NCBI RefSeq assembly: GCF_021183825.1 | Contig: NZ_CP089211.1 | Location: 1,054,001-1,118,000, forward strand | Direction: 5' to 3' | DNA from: Sinomicrobium kalidii | Lineage (GTDB): Bacteria; Bacteroidota; Bacteroidia; Flavobacteriales; Flavobacteriaceae | Length of the DNA stretch: 64,000 nt | Shown here: piece after piece, positions 46,577-55,725 of the stretch | Layout of the letters: each line of letters starts with the position of its first letter | Numbering within the stretch: the stretch's first letter is position 1 | Translations under genes and position numbers: made by a program | The notes under the pieces: generated by a model | The model's database searches: none | Told to the model about the DNA's origin: nothing | The model's input: only the letters and a program-made list of their open reading frames with translations

Positions 46577-47410
46577 ATGCATTTTTTAAGTATAAACTGG
46601 AGCCCGAGCGAAGGCATTGACCTCGGTTTTTTTATGATAAGATACTACAGCCTCATGTTTGTGGTGGCCTTTGCCCTGGGGTGGTTCCTGATGAAAAGAA
46701 TATACCTGCGTGAAGGCCTTACGGTAAAAGAACTCGATTCCCTTTTTATTTATACCGTATTAGCCACACTAATCGGCGCCCGTCTCGGACATTTTTTGTT
46801 TTACGAACCCGAAATGTTCATCAAAGACCCGTTGCATATATTCCTCCCGGTAGAATTCAGCCCCAAATTCCGTATCGTCGGTTTCCGGGGGCTGGCCAGT
46901 CACGGGGCCGCGATAGGTATTATTATCGCCATGTATTATTACAGTAAAAAGATCATTCACAAACCTTTGTTATGGATACTCGATCGTGTAGTGATCCCGG
47001 TTTCCATAGGCGGGGTATTTGTCCGCTTAGGGAACTTTATGAATTCCGAGATCATCGGGCGGCCTACCAACAGTGATTTCGGGGTGGTCTTTCAGCAACT
47101 CGGCGAAACATTTCCGAGACACCCGTCACAACTATACGAAGCAGCCGGGTATATTCTCGTATTCCTGATCCTATGGTACACCTATTGGAAAACCGACAAG
47201 AGGGAAAAAACCGGTTATATCTTCGGGCTTTTCCTTATCCTGCTCTGGACCGTAAGGTTTGTTGTGGAATTCTCTAAGGAAAACCAGGTTCCCTTTGAAG
47301 ACAGTATTCCCCTGAACATGGGACAATGGCTGAGTATTCCGTTTATCCTCATCGGACTTTACCTCATATTTCGGAGTTCAAAGCAAACAAAAAATGTTCA
47401 AAATTCATAA
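46577..47410 (+). CDS. lgt: Prolipoprotein diacylglyceryl transferase
   Basis: 277-aa inner-membrane enzyme with about seven helices. It attaches diacylglycerol to the lipobox Cys of prolipoproteins, the first step of lipoprotein maturation. Family marks: FRGLASHGAAIG (essential His) and the signature GGVFVRLGNFMNSEIIGRPT near residues 148-167. The many lipoproteins of this window are its substrates. Confidence 0.97.
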   Translation: MHFLSINWSPSEGIDLGFFMIRYYSLMFVVAFALGWFLMKRIYLREGLTVKELDSLFIYTVLATLIGARLGHFLFYEPEMFIKDPLHIFLPVEFSPKFRIVGFRGLASHGAAIGIIIAMYYYSKKIIHKPLLWILDRVVIPVSIGGVFVRLGNFMNSEIIGRPTNSDFGVVFQQLGETFPRHPSQLYEAAGYILVFLILWYTYWKTDKREKTGYIFGLFLILLWTVRFVVEFSKENQVPFEDSIPLNMGQWLSIPFILIGLYLIFRSSKQTKNVQNS

Positions 47411-47439
47411 AATACCGGCATCAACTACTACTGTATAAT

Positions 47440-47946
47440 ATGACTTCCGAAATAACAAGCAAAATCCCCGTATCCCTGGTCCTGGCTTTCAGCCTCGTTC
47501 TCTTTTTTTCATGTAAAAACGACAAACAGCACAACACGGTGAAAACAGAAGAAATCCACTTTACCAAGGACGGAGAGTTACAGCTGTTCAGTGCCGACAG
47601 CACCCTTACAAAAAAGATCGACATCGAAATAGCCGACAACGAATACAAGATCCAGACAGGACTGATGTACCGTACCTCAATGAAGGAAAACCGGGGGATG
47701 CTCTTTATTTTTGACGAGGAAAAACCCCGTTATTTCTACATGAAAAACACCAACATTCCACTGGATATTATCTACCTGGATGCAGCAAAGAAAATTGTAA
47801 GCATAAAGCCTGACGCCGAACCGTTCAACGAGGCTTCCATCCCTTCGGACCTTCCTGCGCAATATGTATTGGAAATCAATGCGGGAATGGCTGAAAAATG
47901 GGGCCTGAAAACCGGGGATTTTATAACTTTTAAAAGAAATAATTAA
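47440..47946 (+). CDS. DUF192 family lipoprotein
   Basis: 168 aa from the ATG at 47440. The upstream frame extension overlaps lgt and is rejected. A hydrophobic N-terminus with the lipobox FFSC makes it a lipoprotein. DUF192 segments: IEIADNEYKIQTGLMYRTSM, RGMLFIFDEE and YFYMKNTNIPLDIIYLD. The family's function is unknown. It ends 8 bp from the convergent aminotransferase gene. Confidence 0.9.
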   Translation: MTSEITSKIPVSLVLAFSLVLFFSCKNDKQHNTVKTEEIHFTKDGELQLFSADSTLTKKIDIEIADNEYKIQTGLMYRTSMKENRGMLFIFDEEKPRYFYMKNTNIPLDIIYLDAAKKIVSIKPDAEPFNEASIPSDLPAQYVLEINAGMAEKWGLKTGDFITFKRNN

Positions 47947-47954
47947 ACTCCTCT

Positions 47955-49082
47955 CTACAAAAAGGCAAACAACCTGTCGATATCTGCTACATCATTATAA
48001 ATGTGAGGGGCTATACGCATACTGTTTCCTCTGAAACTGACATGAATGTTATTTGCGGGCAACTCATTTTTCAGGACAGCGGATTTTTTATCCGGGACCC
48101 TTATCCCGATCAAATGGTTCACCCGATCCTGCTTTTTCACGGTTTCATATCCCGATGCAACTGCTCTTTTTTCTATGGTGTCCGTTAATACGGTAATCGT
48201 GTCCCTGATATTCTCTACACCCCAGTCGAGTATTTGTGAGAGGGCCGAAACTGCCATCGGGATATGGATGGTACTCGAAAATTCCCCGACATCAAACCTT
48301 CTTGCTCCCGGCCGGTATGCATCTTTATAGTCTACCAGCCCGGCAAAATTTTCGCTTTCCTTTTTGTTAAGCCAGGAAAATTCTATGGGCTGCCCGCTTT
48401 CCGTATATTTTTTGTCCGCATAAAGATATCCCAGTCCGTAAGGTCCCAGCAACCATTTATATCCTACGGTGACCAAAAAATCGGGTTTTATCTTCTGAAC
48501 GTCCAGCGGATAGGCCCCGAGTGACTGACTTCCGTCAATCACCAGTTTACTGCCCGTTTCTCTTACCCTGGCACCGATCTGTTCCAGGTCCAGTATGGTA
48601 CCGTCCGTCCAGTGACAGTTGGGAACGGCTACAAGACAGGTATTGTTATCGATCGCGCTCAATACTGCCCCGGTCCAGGTTTGTTCCGGAAGCCGCTCCA
48701 CGGCAACGACTTTCGCCCCTGAACGCTTTGCCAGTTCTGTCCAGGCATAAATATTGGACGGATATTGTTGCGCCAAAACCACCATCTTTTGCCCCGGTTC
48801 AGGCGAAATATTATTTGCAGCTATGGCCATACCATAACTTACCGACGGGATCAGCGCTACCTGGTCTTTATTGCCGTTGACGATCCCGGAAAACAGGGTA
48901 CGGAGTTCCTCCGCCGGGTCAAACCAGTCTTTGGGCTTTAGTTCCCACGGATTCCCGCGAAGTCGTATCCCTTTCGATCCCGCCTGGTCCACACTGTGCA
49001 ATAAGGGTGACATATAAGAACAATTCAGGTAAGTTACATCCTCGGGAATTTGAAAAAAATTCTTTTTGTCGTTTAAGATCAT
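47955..49082 (-). CDS. Class V aminotransferase / cysteine desulfurase-like PLP enzyme
   Basis: 375 aa. The PLP Lys is in VTVGYKWLLGPYG (residues about 225-237), the PLP-binding Asp in VIDGSQSLGAYP and an N-terminal YLNCSYMSPL stretch. The family includes NifS-like desulfurases and kynureninase-like enzymes. No catalytic Cys loop of a SufS type is obvious, so the substrate is uncertain. Confidence 0.88.
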   Translation of the reverse strand: MILNDKKNFFQIPEDVTYLNCSYMSPLLHSVDQAGSKGIRLRGNPWELKPKDWFDPAEELRTLFSGIVNGNKDQVALIPSVSYGMAIAANNISPEPGQKMVVLAQQYPSNIYAWTELAKRSGAKVVAVERLPEQTWTGAVLSAIDNNTCLVAVPNCHWTDGTILDLEQIGARVRETGSKLVIDGSQSLGAYPLDVQKIKPDFLVTVGYKWLLGPYGLGYLYADKKYTESGQPIEFSWLNKKESENFAGLVDYKDAYRPGARRFDVGEFSSTIHIPMAVSALSQILDWGVENIRDTITVLTDTIEKRAVASGYETVKKQDRVNHLIGIRVPDKKSAVLKNELPANNIHVSFRGNSMRIAPHIYNDVADIDRLFAFL

Positions 49083-49253
49083 AATAATTTGGTAATACTG
49101 TTTTCAGACGAAGTTCCGTAGTACACCTGTGTATAAGGGAAAGTTATAATTTCGGACCAACAGGTTTTGCAGGAACTTTACCGGTAAATTTAACGATATA
49201 AATCTGATGGTACTCCATCCCGATTGTTAATTTTTTTGTTTGCGGATACCATC

Positions 49254-50687
49254 TTAATAAGGCGCTCCCGAATGCGGAAAGATATAGTTAAAACCAAATT
49301 GCACCGATGCGTAATGGGCCTTTGCGAGATCGGCAAAGGCCGGCACATTGTTTGCCAGCACATAGAAATTGACATTTCCTACCCGGGAAGACAGGCCAAC
49401 ACCTATATTACTCCATGAAAATTTGTCTACGGTATAAGTAACCCTGGCATCCAGAAAGTCGGTGAATTTCCTTTCGTAAAACCCGGTAAGGGAAGGGAGC
49501 GGGCCTCCCGGCCTGTTTACAATGAACAACTGTGCGCCTACCGTATTCACCAGAGTTTCGTAATCCGTGAGATAATACCGTTTCCTGTTCCGCTTTATCC
49601 CGAAATCGTAACTTACCGAAGCGTTTATTTTAAGCGGTCGCCAGGTGGTGTATTTATTGTGAAGCGTATCGTAAGGCAGTTGTTCTTCTATTTCATCCCT
49701 AAGGTTCTGCCAGTAATCCCTCACCTCTCCTGAATTGTCAATAATGGAAGGAAAAATAAGGTCTATCCCCTCCAGTTCATAGCTTCCCTTTAACCGGTAA
49801 GACTCCACGTCCTCCGTATACCGTATAAAGCCGATATCCCGGACACTCCCGGTAACCGTCCAATGCTTGTCCGGATGGTATGTGAAACCTATATCCAGCC
49901 CAAGGCCCATGTTCCCGCTGAACAGGGCCCGGCTTCTCAGTTCCTTCCAACCCTCACGGACTTCGTTGCCATCGGCCTCTATTTCGCGTAACGAGGCATA
50001 ACCGGAAGTATGTAAAACAGCATCGGAAACCACACGGTGGTTATAGAAATTCTCTTCTCCCGTTTCCGTGACAAAATATCCCGAGTTTTTGGTGGTATTA
50101 AAATTGATCATTCCGGAATACAGTTTGGCACGTGCCCCGACATACAACCGTTCATTAACTTTTTTCCGTACACCGAAATGCAATACGGTAAGCATTTCGG
50201 CAGAGGCATTGAGATGGCTGAAATCAAACTTCCTGCCTATGTAATCCCTGTTGCCTTCATAGGCCAGTATGACAAGATCTTCCGGCCAATAGGTAAATAC
50301 GTCGGTTTCCTGGTACATGCCAAAGGAAAAATAGTACTTCCCCCGCCAGTTGTTCTTAAAACCCACATTGAAAATTTCGAGTTGCTGGTTTACCATTACC
50401 GCATCTGTGGACGATAACCGGAATACCAGGTCGCTCACCTTATCGTTAAAACTCACATCATTGTCGGCAAAAAGGTCATAAGCGGAGAAACCGTTTGAAC
50501 CGAAATCGGCACGAATTCCGGAAAGCAAAGGCACTCCGGCATACCAACGGTTATTTACTTCCGCAGCGGGATTCATAAGCAGTGATTGCGGTATTTCGGT
50601 AAAATCGTAAAGAACCGGCATGTTCTGACCCGAAACCGAAATCGCGAACATTCCCCAAATGGTTATCCAAAATACTTTTCCCATCAT
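49254..50687 (-). CDS. DUF5723 family outer membrane protein
   Basis: 477 aa with a signal peptide (WITIWGMFAISVSGQ) and a beta-strand-rich body, including FGSNGFSAYDLFADNDVSFN and repeated Tyr/Phe-rich strands, ending in a barrel-like VQFGFNYIFPHSGAPY. DUF5723 is a Bacteroidota outer-membrane family without known function. Its ATG overlaps the stop of the upstream lipoprotein (ATGA), showing a coupled pair. Confidence 0.85.
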   Translation of the reverse strand: MMGKVFWITIWGMFAISVSGQNMPVLYDFTEIPQSLLMNPAAEVNNRWYAGVPLLSGIRADFGSNGFSAYDLFADNDVSFNDKVSDLVFRLSSTDAVMVNQQLEIFNVGFKNNWRGKYYFSFGMYQETDVFTYWPEDLVILAYEGNRDYIGRKFDFSHLNASAEMLTVLHFGVRKKVNERLYVGARAKLYSGMINFNTTKNSGYFVTETGEENFYNHRVVSDAVLHTSGYASLREIEADGNEVREGWKELRSRALFSGNMGLGLDIGFTYHPDKHWTVTGSVRDIGFIRYTEDVESYRLKGSYELEGIDLIFPSIIDNSGEVRDYWQNLRDEIEEQLPYDTLHNKYTTWRPLKINASVSYDFGIKRNRKRYYLTDYETLVNTVGAQLFIVNRPGGPLPSLTGFYERKFTDFLDARVTYTVDKFSWSNIGVGLSSRVGNVNFYVLANNVPAFADLAKAHYASVQFGFNYIFPHSGAPY

Positions 50688-51229
50688 TCTATGTACAAAT
50701 AAAAGGTCCCTCTCGACCTTAATTTCACATAGGCTTCTTCATTCCTGTTCCCGAAATCCGGGATGGTCACATAAAAAATGACCCTGGTAACATCGGTGAG
50801 CATATTTACACGATCTTCGTCATACACCAGTTCGGCCGAAGCCTGCTCTTCTTCTCCTTCCGATGCCGCCGGAAGGGAGAACGAAAGTTCGTCCAGAACG
50901 GTATAATTATCATCCAATAAATGCATTTCTACCGACAACGACTGGCTCACCGTACTGAGTGTTTCAAAATAAAGTTCCGCACGTTGCAGGTTATCCACCG
51001 AAAAAGAATTGGAAAATAATTCGATCCGGGCGGTATCAGATACGGTAAGCGTGAAGGGGATACTGTCCCATACGGGAACGGGAAGTGTCGAATACACCAG
51101 GCTGCTTTCCACTACGGGGGACATTTCAAATTCATTGACCTGGTCAAAATCCACGTCTTTCACACAAGACATCAGCATACAGGCCGGAAACAGGAGGTAC
51201 AAAATTCGTATACACGGGAAACGGCTCAT
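50684..51229 (-). CDS. Hypothetical lipoprotein coupled to DUF5723
   Basis: 181 aa. The lipobox is MLMSC with the acylated Cys near residue 22. The rest is predicted beta-sandwich-like and carries an acidic stretch (SEGEEEQASAELVYDED, about 127-143). I recognise no family. It overlaps yjjG and the DUF5723 gene by ATGA on each side, so the three are translated together. A periplasmic partner of the outer-membrane protein is likely. Confidence 0.75.
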   Translation of the reverse strand: MSRFPCIRILYLLFPACMLMSCVKDVDFDQVNEFEMSPVVESSLVYSTLPVPVWDSIPFTLTVSDTARIELFSNSFSVDNLQRAELYFETLSTVSQSLSVEMHLLDDNYTVLDELSFSLPAASEGEEEQASAELVYDEDRVNMLTDVTRVIFYVTIPDFGNRNEEAYVKLRSRGTFYLYIE

Positions 51230-51936
51230 AAGTAGTTTTTTATTTCAAGGAGATTATTGATCGTAACGATCCCGTCCTCCCGCATTTCGTTCCGGGTGTT
51301 ATAGTGAATGGCCGACATGCCCGTATTGATAGCGCCCATAACGTCTGCTTCAAGATCATCACCAATCATCACCGCGTTTTGGGGAATTGTCCCGGCCTTT
51401 TCCAGAGCATGCTTAAAAATGGCCGGATGCGGCTTTTTCACCCCTGCCGTTTCCGAATTTACAACATGAATAAAATAGGTGCCTATCCCGGCATTGGCCA
51501 GCTTTTTATCCTGTACTTGTTCAAACCCGTTGGTGATAATATGCAACCTGTATCTCGGTTTCAGGTACGTCAGTATATCTTCGGTATGGTTAAACAAATG
51601 GTTATAGTCCGGAAGGTACCGGATATAATCTTCAGCCAATTTATCTACAAGTTCATTTTCTACAGGCCGCCCCAGGGCAACAAACGTATAGTGCAATCGC
51701 TGCCGGCGCAATTCTTCCTGGGTTATTTTGCCTTCGCGGTATTTTTTCCAGTATTGCCGGTTGACCGGGGTGTAGACCTCCAGAAAATCCGCAGGAGGGA
51801 TTCCCAGACGATATTCTTTCAGTATACGCGTGAAAGCCAGGGCAGAATTCCGCTCAAAATCCCAAAGGGTATGATCAAGGTCAAAAAAGACATCGGTTAT
51901 TTTGCTGTTATCCTTCCAGTGATTGTTCTGTGACAT
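51226..51936 (-). CDS. yjjG: YjjG-type noncanonical pyrimidine nucleotidase
   Basis: 236 aa from the ATG at 51936. HAD superfamily: motif I DVFFDLDHTLWDFERNS, motif II ITNGFEQVQDKKLANA, motif III Lys in KKPHPAIFKHAL and motif IV MIGDDLEADVMGAINTGM. YjjG dephosphorylates damaged pyrimidine nucleotides in the cytoplasm. Its coupling to two envelope genes is odd. Confidence 0.93.
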   Translation of the reverse strand: MSQNNHWKDNSKITDVFFDLDHTLWDFERNSALAFTRILKEYRLGIPPADFLEVYTPVNRQYWKKYREGKITQEELRRQRLHYTFVALGRPVENELVDKLAEDYIRYLPDYNHLFNHTEDILTYLKPRYRLHIITNGFEQVQDKKLANAGIGTYFIHVVNSETAGVKKPHPAIFKHALEKAGTIPQNAVMIGDDLEADVMGAINTGMSAIHYNTRNEMREDGIVTINNLLEIKNYL

Positions 51937-51974
51937 CAAAATAAGTCTGGTTTTATAAATTCAGTGGTTTCCGG

Positions 51975-53306
51975 TTATGTTTTTTTATCAGCTGTTGGTT
52001 GCCCTGTGGTTTCCTCCGCAAGGTATTTTATCCACCAGAGGTATATTTCTTTAAGGTTTATTGTCATCGCCTCCGTCCATCTTTCATTGGAAAAGACAGC
52101 AACAAAATCTCCGCCTACCTCCTGTACACGACCATAAAGTTCCAGCATTTTTTCCCGGACCTCCCTTTCATCATCAAATGCCAGCAATGCAGAGTCCTGA
52201 ATACAGAACGAATTGACCTTGAGCGGCAACTGTATTTCGTAACTTATATCATAAAAGTAAAAGGGCGTACAGGTCCCCGCCCGAAACCCCGGGAAACTGG
52301 AATATCCCATCGTATAGTCTTCATTAAATTCCGCTTCCACCGATGCCTTGTATGTTTCCGGCACTAACAGGCGGTTGTACCGGGCCCGGGCCCTTTTTAC
52401 AGGCCGGTTGATGATATCTATGAGGCGCCTCCTCTCCTTTTTGAGCTGTGCAGGGTCGTTTACGGCATAATAGGACATCATAAGGGATACGATATGATAA
52501 TCGGCTACCGACTTAATCAATGTCCGGAACGATCCCTTGTTGTAGGGAATGTTCTTGTCGAATGCCGAATAATCGCCGAGCAGGAAGAAAAAAACGGCAT
52601 CGGTGCCATATGTTTTATGCTTTTCGATAAGCCAGTCAAAATAATCATAAGGGTCTTTTTTAAATCCGAGCAACACCAGGTACCGCTCCAGCACTTTATT
52701 AAAGCGCAGGCCTGTCAGGTCCAGTGCGGTTCCGGCCAGGGTACGGATAATCCCTTTCTTCCGGTAGGCATAGGCGGCGGCAATATCTATTACAGAAATA
52801 TAATTCGCCTTTCGTTTCCCGAAATTCTCTTCCGGAAACCGTTTTCCCAGGGCTACGGCAAGTTTCCTTACCCAGCAATCCACCACGGGTATTTCGAGGA
52901 ACCCGTGTTCCCAGGCAAGGCTTTCCTTTGCCGGATACCTTCCGTGCTCATCCTTAACGTGGGGGAGGTACTCTTCATAACGCGTAAGAAGATAAAAACT
53001 CGCAGCAAAAATATCAAAGGGGATACTGCCCTTATCCCCTATGGGGAAAAAACAGGGAATATCGTCCCAGGGCTGTACGCTGATCTCTATATTGGTTATT
53101 CCCTGTTCAAACAGGATATCGTGACTTCGGATAAAGAATTCATTTTGTAAGGGCTGCCTGGTATACGTGATCTTGGGACCGGAGTGGGCGATAAAGTCCT
53201 CTACTTTTTCGGTTATGCTTACCTCCGTTCGAAGCATCTTCGCAAAGATATGCTTCATAATATAATTGATCCGGGTGGTTATTTTATGTGTATAGACTAA
53301 TAACAT
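51975..53306 (-). CDS. DUF7033/polysaccharide deacetylase-like protein
   Basis: 443 aa starting MLLVYTHKITTRINYIMKHI, the typical N-terminus for this flavobacterial family. The N-terminal ~130 residues form the DUF7033-like part (YLLTRYEEYLPHVKDEHGRY), and the rest resembles a polysaccharide-deacetylase fold (SVIDIAAAYAYRKKGIIRTL). I cannot confirm a catalytic metal site. No signal peptide is evident. Confidence 0.8.
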   Translation of the reverse strand: MLLVYTHKITTRINYIMKHIFAKMLRTEVSITEKVEDFIAHSGPKITYTRQPLQNEFFIRSHDILFEQGITNIEISVQPWDDIPCFFPIGDKGSIPFDIFAASFYLLTRYEEYLPHVKDEHGRYPAKESLAWEHGFLEIPVVDCWVRKLAVALGKRFPEENFGKRKANYISVIDIAAAYAYRKKGIIRTLAGTALDLTGLRFNKVLERYLVLLGFKKDPYDYFDWLIEKHKTYGTDAVFFFLLGDYSAFDKNIPYNKGSFRTLIKSVADYHIVSLMMSYYAVNDPAQLKKERRRLIDIINRPVKRARARYNRLLVPETYKASVEAEFNEDYTMGYSSFPGFRAGTCTPFYFYDISYEIQLPLKVNSFCIQDSALLAFDDEREVREKMLELYGRVQEVGGDFVAVFSNERWTEAMTINLKEIYLWWIKYLAEETTGQPTADKKT

Positions 53307-53516
53307 TAAAGGGCGTCGGGTTACAGGTTTCAGGTTTCAGGTTTCAGATTAATTCAATGTTATTTTCTGTTGCAGGTTACAGATCTGATATCCGCCGAGC
53401 AACTTTTGGTTTCTGTCTGCTCCATAATTTTTCAATCGCGCTCCACCCCGTCAAATCTCTTTTATCACCACATCCCGTCACCAATCAGTTGCCAACATCC
53501 GCACGACCCCATACGA
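53307..53516. other. Non-coding gap with CAGGTTT tandem repeat
   Basis: No gene was seen. CAGGTTT is repeated three times in tandem (53324-53344) plus a partial fourth copy. A related GCAGGTTACAG lies near 53374. Confidence 0.5.
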
Positions 53517-54212
53517 TCACAATATCCTGTGGTCTGCAAAACTGAAATAGGTATTTTCCGTAATGATCAAATGATCCAGCACCTTAATATCCAGGCTTTC
53601 GGAAGCTACCTTTAGCTTTCGTGTTAATTGCCGGTCTGCCTCACTGGGTGACAGGGCCCCGGACGGATGGTTATGTACCAGTACAATGGCAGTAGCCCCG
53701 AATTCAAGTGCATTTTTCATAGCAAGGCGTATATCGACCAGGGTCCCGGTTATTCCTCCCTTGCTGAGTTGTGCATATTGTATAACCTTATGGGAATTGT
53801 TGAGATAAATGATCCAGAACTCTTCATGTGGTAGTTCACCGATAACGGGTTGCATAAGTTCGAATACCGACTTGCTGTGGGTTATCTTAATGCGTTCCAG
53901 GGCTTCTTCAACCCTCCTTCTCCTTCCCAGTTCCAGTGCTGCCGCGATTGTTACGGCCTTGGCATCGCCTACACCTTTAAAGGTCCTGAGTTGTTTCAGG
54001 GAGAATTTCCCCAGTTCATTGAGGTTGTTGTTTGCAGCAGATAATATGCGTTTGGACAGCCCCACGGCGCTTTCTTCTCTGTTGCCGCTACCAATCAGAA
54101 TGGCTATCAATTCGGCATCGGTCAATATTTCCTTGCCTTTTTGTGAAAGCTTTTCTCTTGGCCTGTCATCTTCTTTCCATTTCTTGATGGAAAAGGAAGC
54201 CGGTTTTTCCAT
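53517..54212 (-). CDS. radC: RadC/JAB-domain protein
   Basis: 231 aa from the ATG at 54212 (MEKPASFSIKKWKEDDRPRE). N-terminal HhH region (LRTFKGVGDAKAVTIAAALE) and a C-terminal JAB/MPN metalloprotease-like domain with the HxH-x-x-x-x-x-x-x-S-x-x-D motif (VHNHPSGALSPSEADRQLT). The family was linked to DNA repair but its true function is uncertain. It lies just downstream of the Mur-like gene. Confidence 0.94.
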   Translation of the reverse strand: MEKPASFSIKKWKEDDRPREKLSQKGKEILTDAELIAILIGSGNREESAVGLSKRILSAANNNLNELGKFSLKQLRTFKGVGDAKAVTIAAALELGRRRRVEEALERIKITHSKSVFELMQPVIGELPHEEFWIIYLNNSHKVIQYAQLSKGGITGTLVDIRLAMKNALEFGATAIVLVHNHPSGALSPSEADRQLTRKLKVASESLDIKVLDHLIITENTYFSFADHRIL

Positions 54213-54289
54213 ACGATCGTATTTTGCATAAAGATAAAGTTTTTGACGGTATCTGTGCAAATTTACGCCACGGATCAACGATTCCTTTT

Positions 54290-55198
54290 TCAGATGGCAA
54301 ATACGGCCAGGGCTTCATAAAAATCATCTTCGTCTACTCCCATATGCTGACATATCCACTTGGCACCGGCAAGATGGTACAGGATCTGTTTGTCCGAAAC
54401 TTCCAGCGGCATGGGTCCTTCGGGAGTTTCCAGCAATATTTCCCCGTCGGCTTCTTCGTATTCCGGTATACGATACGGGTGTTTTCTTATGGGGTTTTCA
54501 GAAGTTTCCGAAATTTCCTTTACGGTTCCGTCTTCTTCATTATACACAACAATCCCTCCCTTCACGATGCTATCTACAAAAACACGGAACAGTGCTTCGT
54601 AATCCTCTTTTCCCGAAAATGTTTCCGGAGCATCTGCAGCAATACCGCTCAAAAGGGCAATATTGGGACAATACCAGTGAAGTCCGGGTGTAGGGTCCTC
54701 TGCGGAGGAAGGGAATTCTCCTCCCGTAATCAGTATAAACTCATTATCTTCGGTGAGGTAAACATGGTTCTCTTCTTCCGGATTATTTTCTATCATGTAA
54801 TCAACAGCCTTGTCGTGGTAGTCCATCACATGCATAATGACCGAAGCGATACCCGGTTTTGCAAAGCTCCCGCCGAGTACCACCCTGGTTTTGTATCTGG
54901 AAAAATGATAAAGCAGTTCTGGATAAGAATATATTTTTATTCCGGTTTCCCGGGCCTTCAGCAGTTCGGGGTTATCGGATTCTATATCGGGCGCCAGCAA
55001 GACCCCGTCCAGGTCGGAAGTGATCTTTTCCGGAAACCAGCCTTCCTCACCGGTATGCCATCCCTGTTCCATCATTACGGTTCTTCGTGCTTCCGGGATT
55101 GATTCGTCACTACCACTTATTGCATACCCGATACGATGCAGTTCCCTTACCAATGAGAACAGCTCCTTCTTTCCTATACCTATAGCATGTAAACGCAT
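54290..55198 (-). CDS. Truncated Mur-ligase-like protein with degraded active site
   Basis: 302 aa from the ATG at 55198 (MRLHAIGIGKKELFSLVREL). It resembles the flavobacterial Mpl/MurC-like ligases but stops inside the central domain, so the C-terminal domain (about 150 residues) is absent. The ATP loop reads GGSFAKPG instead of the G-x-x-GKT form, the EGDEY-like metal/ATP motif reads TGGEF, and the WDH element reads ADA. Remaining segments (YNEEDGTVKEISETSENPIR, LLETPEGPMPLEV, LAGAKWICQHMGVDEDDFYE) are well kept. It is therefore probably an inactive paralog. The frame is intact. Confidence 0.8.
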   Translation of the reverse strand: MRLHAIGIGKKELFSLVRELHRIGYAISGSDESIPEARRTVMMEQGWHTGEEGWFPEKITSDLDGVLLAPDIESDNPELLKARETGIKIYSYPELLYHFSRYKTRVVLGGSFAKPGIASVIMHVMDYHDKAVDYMIENNPEEENHVYLTEDNEFILITGGEFPSSAEDPTPGLHWYCPNIALLSGIAADAPETFSGKEDYEALFRVFVDSIVKGGIVVYNEEDGTVKEISETSENPIRKHPYRIPEYEEADGEILLETPEGPMPLEVSDKQILYHLAGAKWICQHMGVDEDDFYEALAVFAI

Positions 55199-55303
55199 AA
55201 AATCATTATTTAAGCGGGTAAAGATAAAAAAGGAGGTACAGAAAAGCACTAAAAATCATCAAAACTCCTGCCCCCGGAACCGCGGGGAATATTATGTAAC
55301 ACG

Positions 55304-55714
55304 CTATAATTTCCGGTCTCCTTCACGGATGGGTAAGTCATTAATACTGGCAAACCGTTTACACATCAGTCCGTTTTCATCAAATTCCCACATTTCGTTG
55401 CCATAGGCCCGGTACCACTTGTTATCCTCGTTCCTGTACTCATATTCAAAACGTACGGCAATACGGTTTTCGGTGTGGGCCCAGTATTCCTTTTCCAGTT
55501 TATAGTCGAGCTCCCTGTTCCATTTCCGGGTTAAAAAACGGACGATCTCTTCCCGTCCACTGAACATTTCATCCCGGTTTCGCCATTTGCTGTCAACAGT
55601 ATAGGCCTTGCTCACCTTTACCGGGTCTTTACTGTTCCAGGCATCCTGAGCCATTTTTACTTTTTGTCTTGCCGTTTCTTCGGTAAAAGGCGGTACGGGC
55701 ATTTTCTTTTCCAT
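55304..55714 (-). CDS. NTF2-like protein, DUF1348
   Basis: 136 aa. Segments KVMAQDAWN-like (here [14 protein letters not shown]), [20 protein letters not shown] and [20 protein letters not shown] match the DUF1348 group of the SnoaL/NTF2 fold. Function unknown. It follows the TetR gene (11-bp gap), which may control it. Confidence 0.9.
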   Translation of the reverse strand: MEKKMPVPPFTEETARQKVKMAQDAWNSKDPVKVSKAYTVDSKWRNRDEMFSGREEIVRFLTRKWNRELDYKLEKEYWAHTENRIAVRFEYEYRNEDNKWYRAYGNEMWEFDENGLMCKRFASINDLPIREGDRKL

Positions 55715-55725
55715 AATTCATGTAT

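Noticed and set aside
47326..47439. N-terminal extension of the DUF192 frame into lgt
   Set aside because: It would overlap lgt out of frame and displace the lipoprotein signal. The ATG at 47440 gives a proper lipobox protein.
53324..53347. CAGGTTT tandem repeat as a CRISPR array
   Set aside because: The unit is 7 bp and there are no spacers or cas genes.
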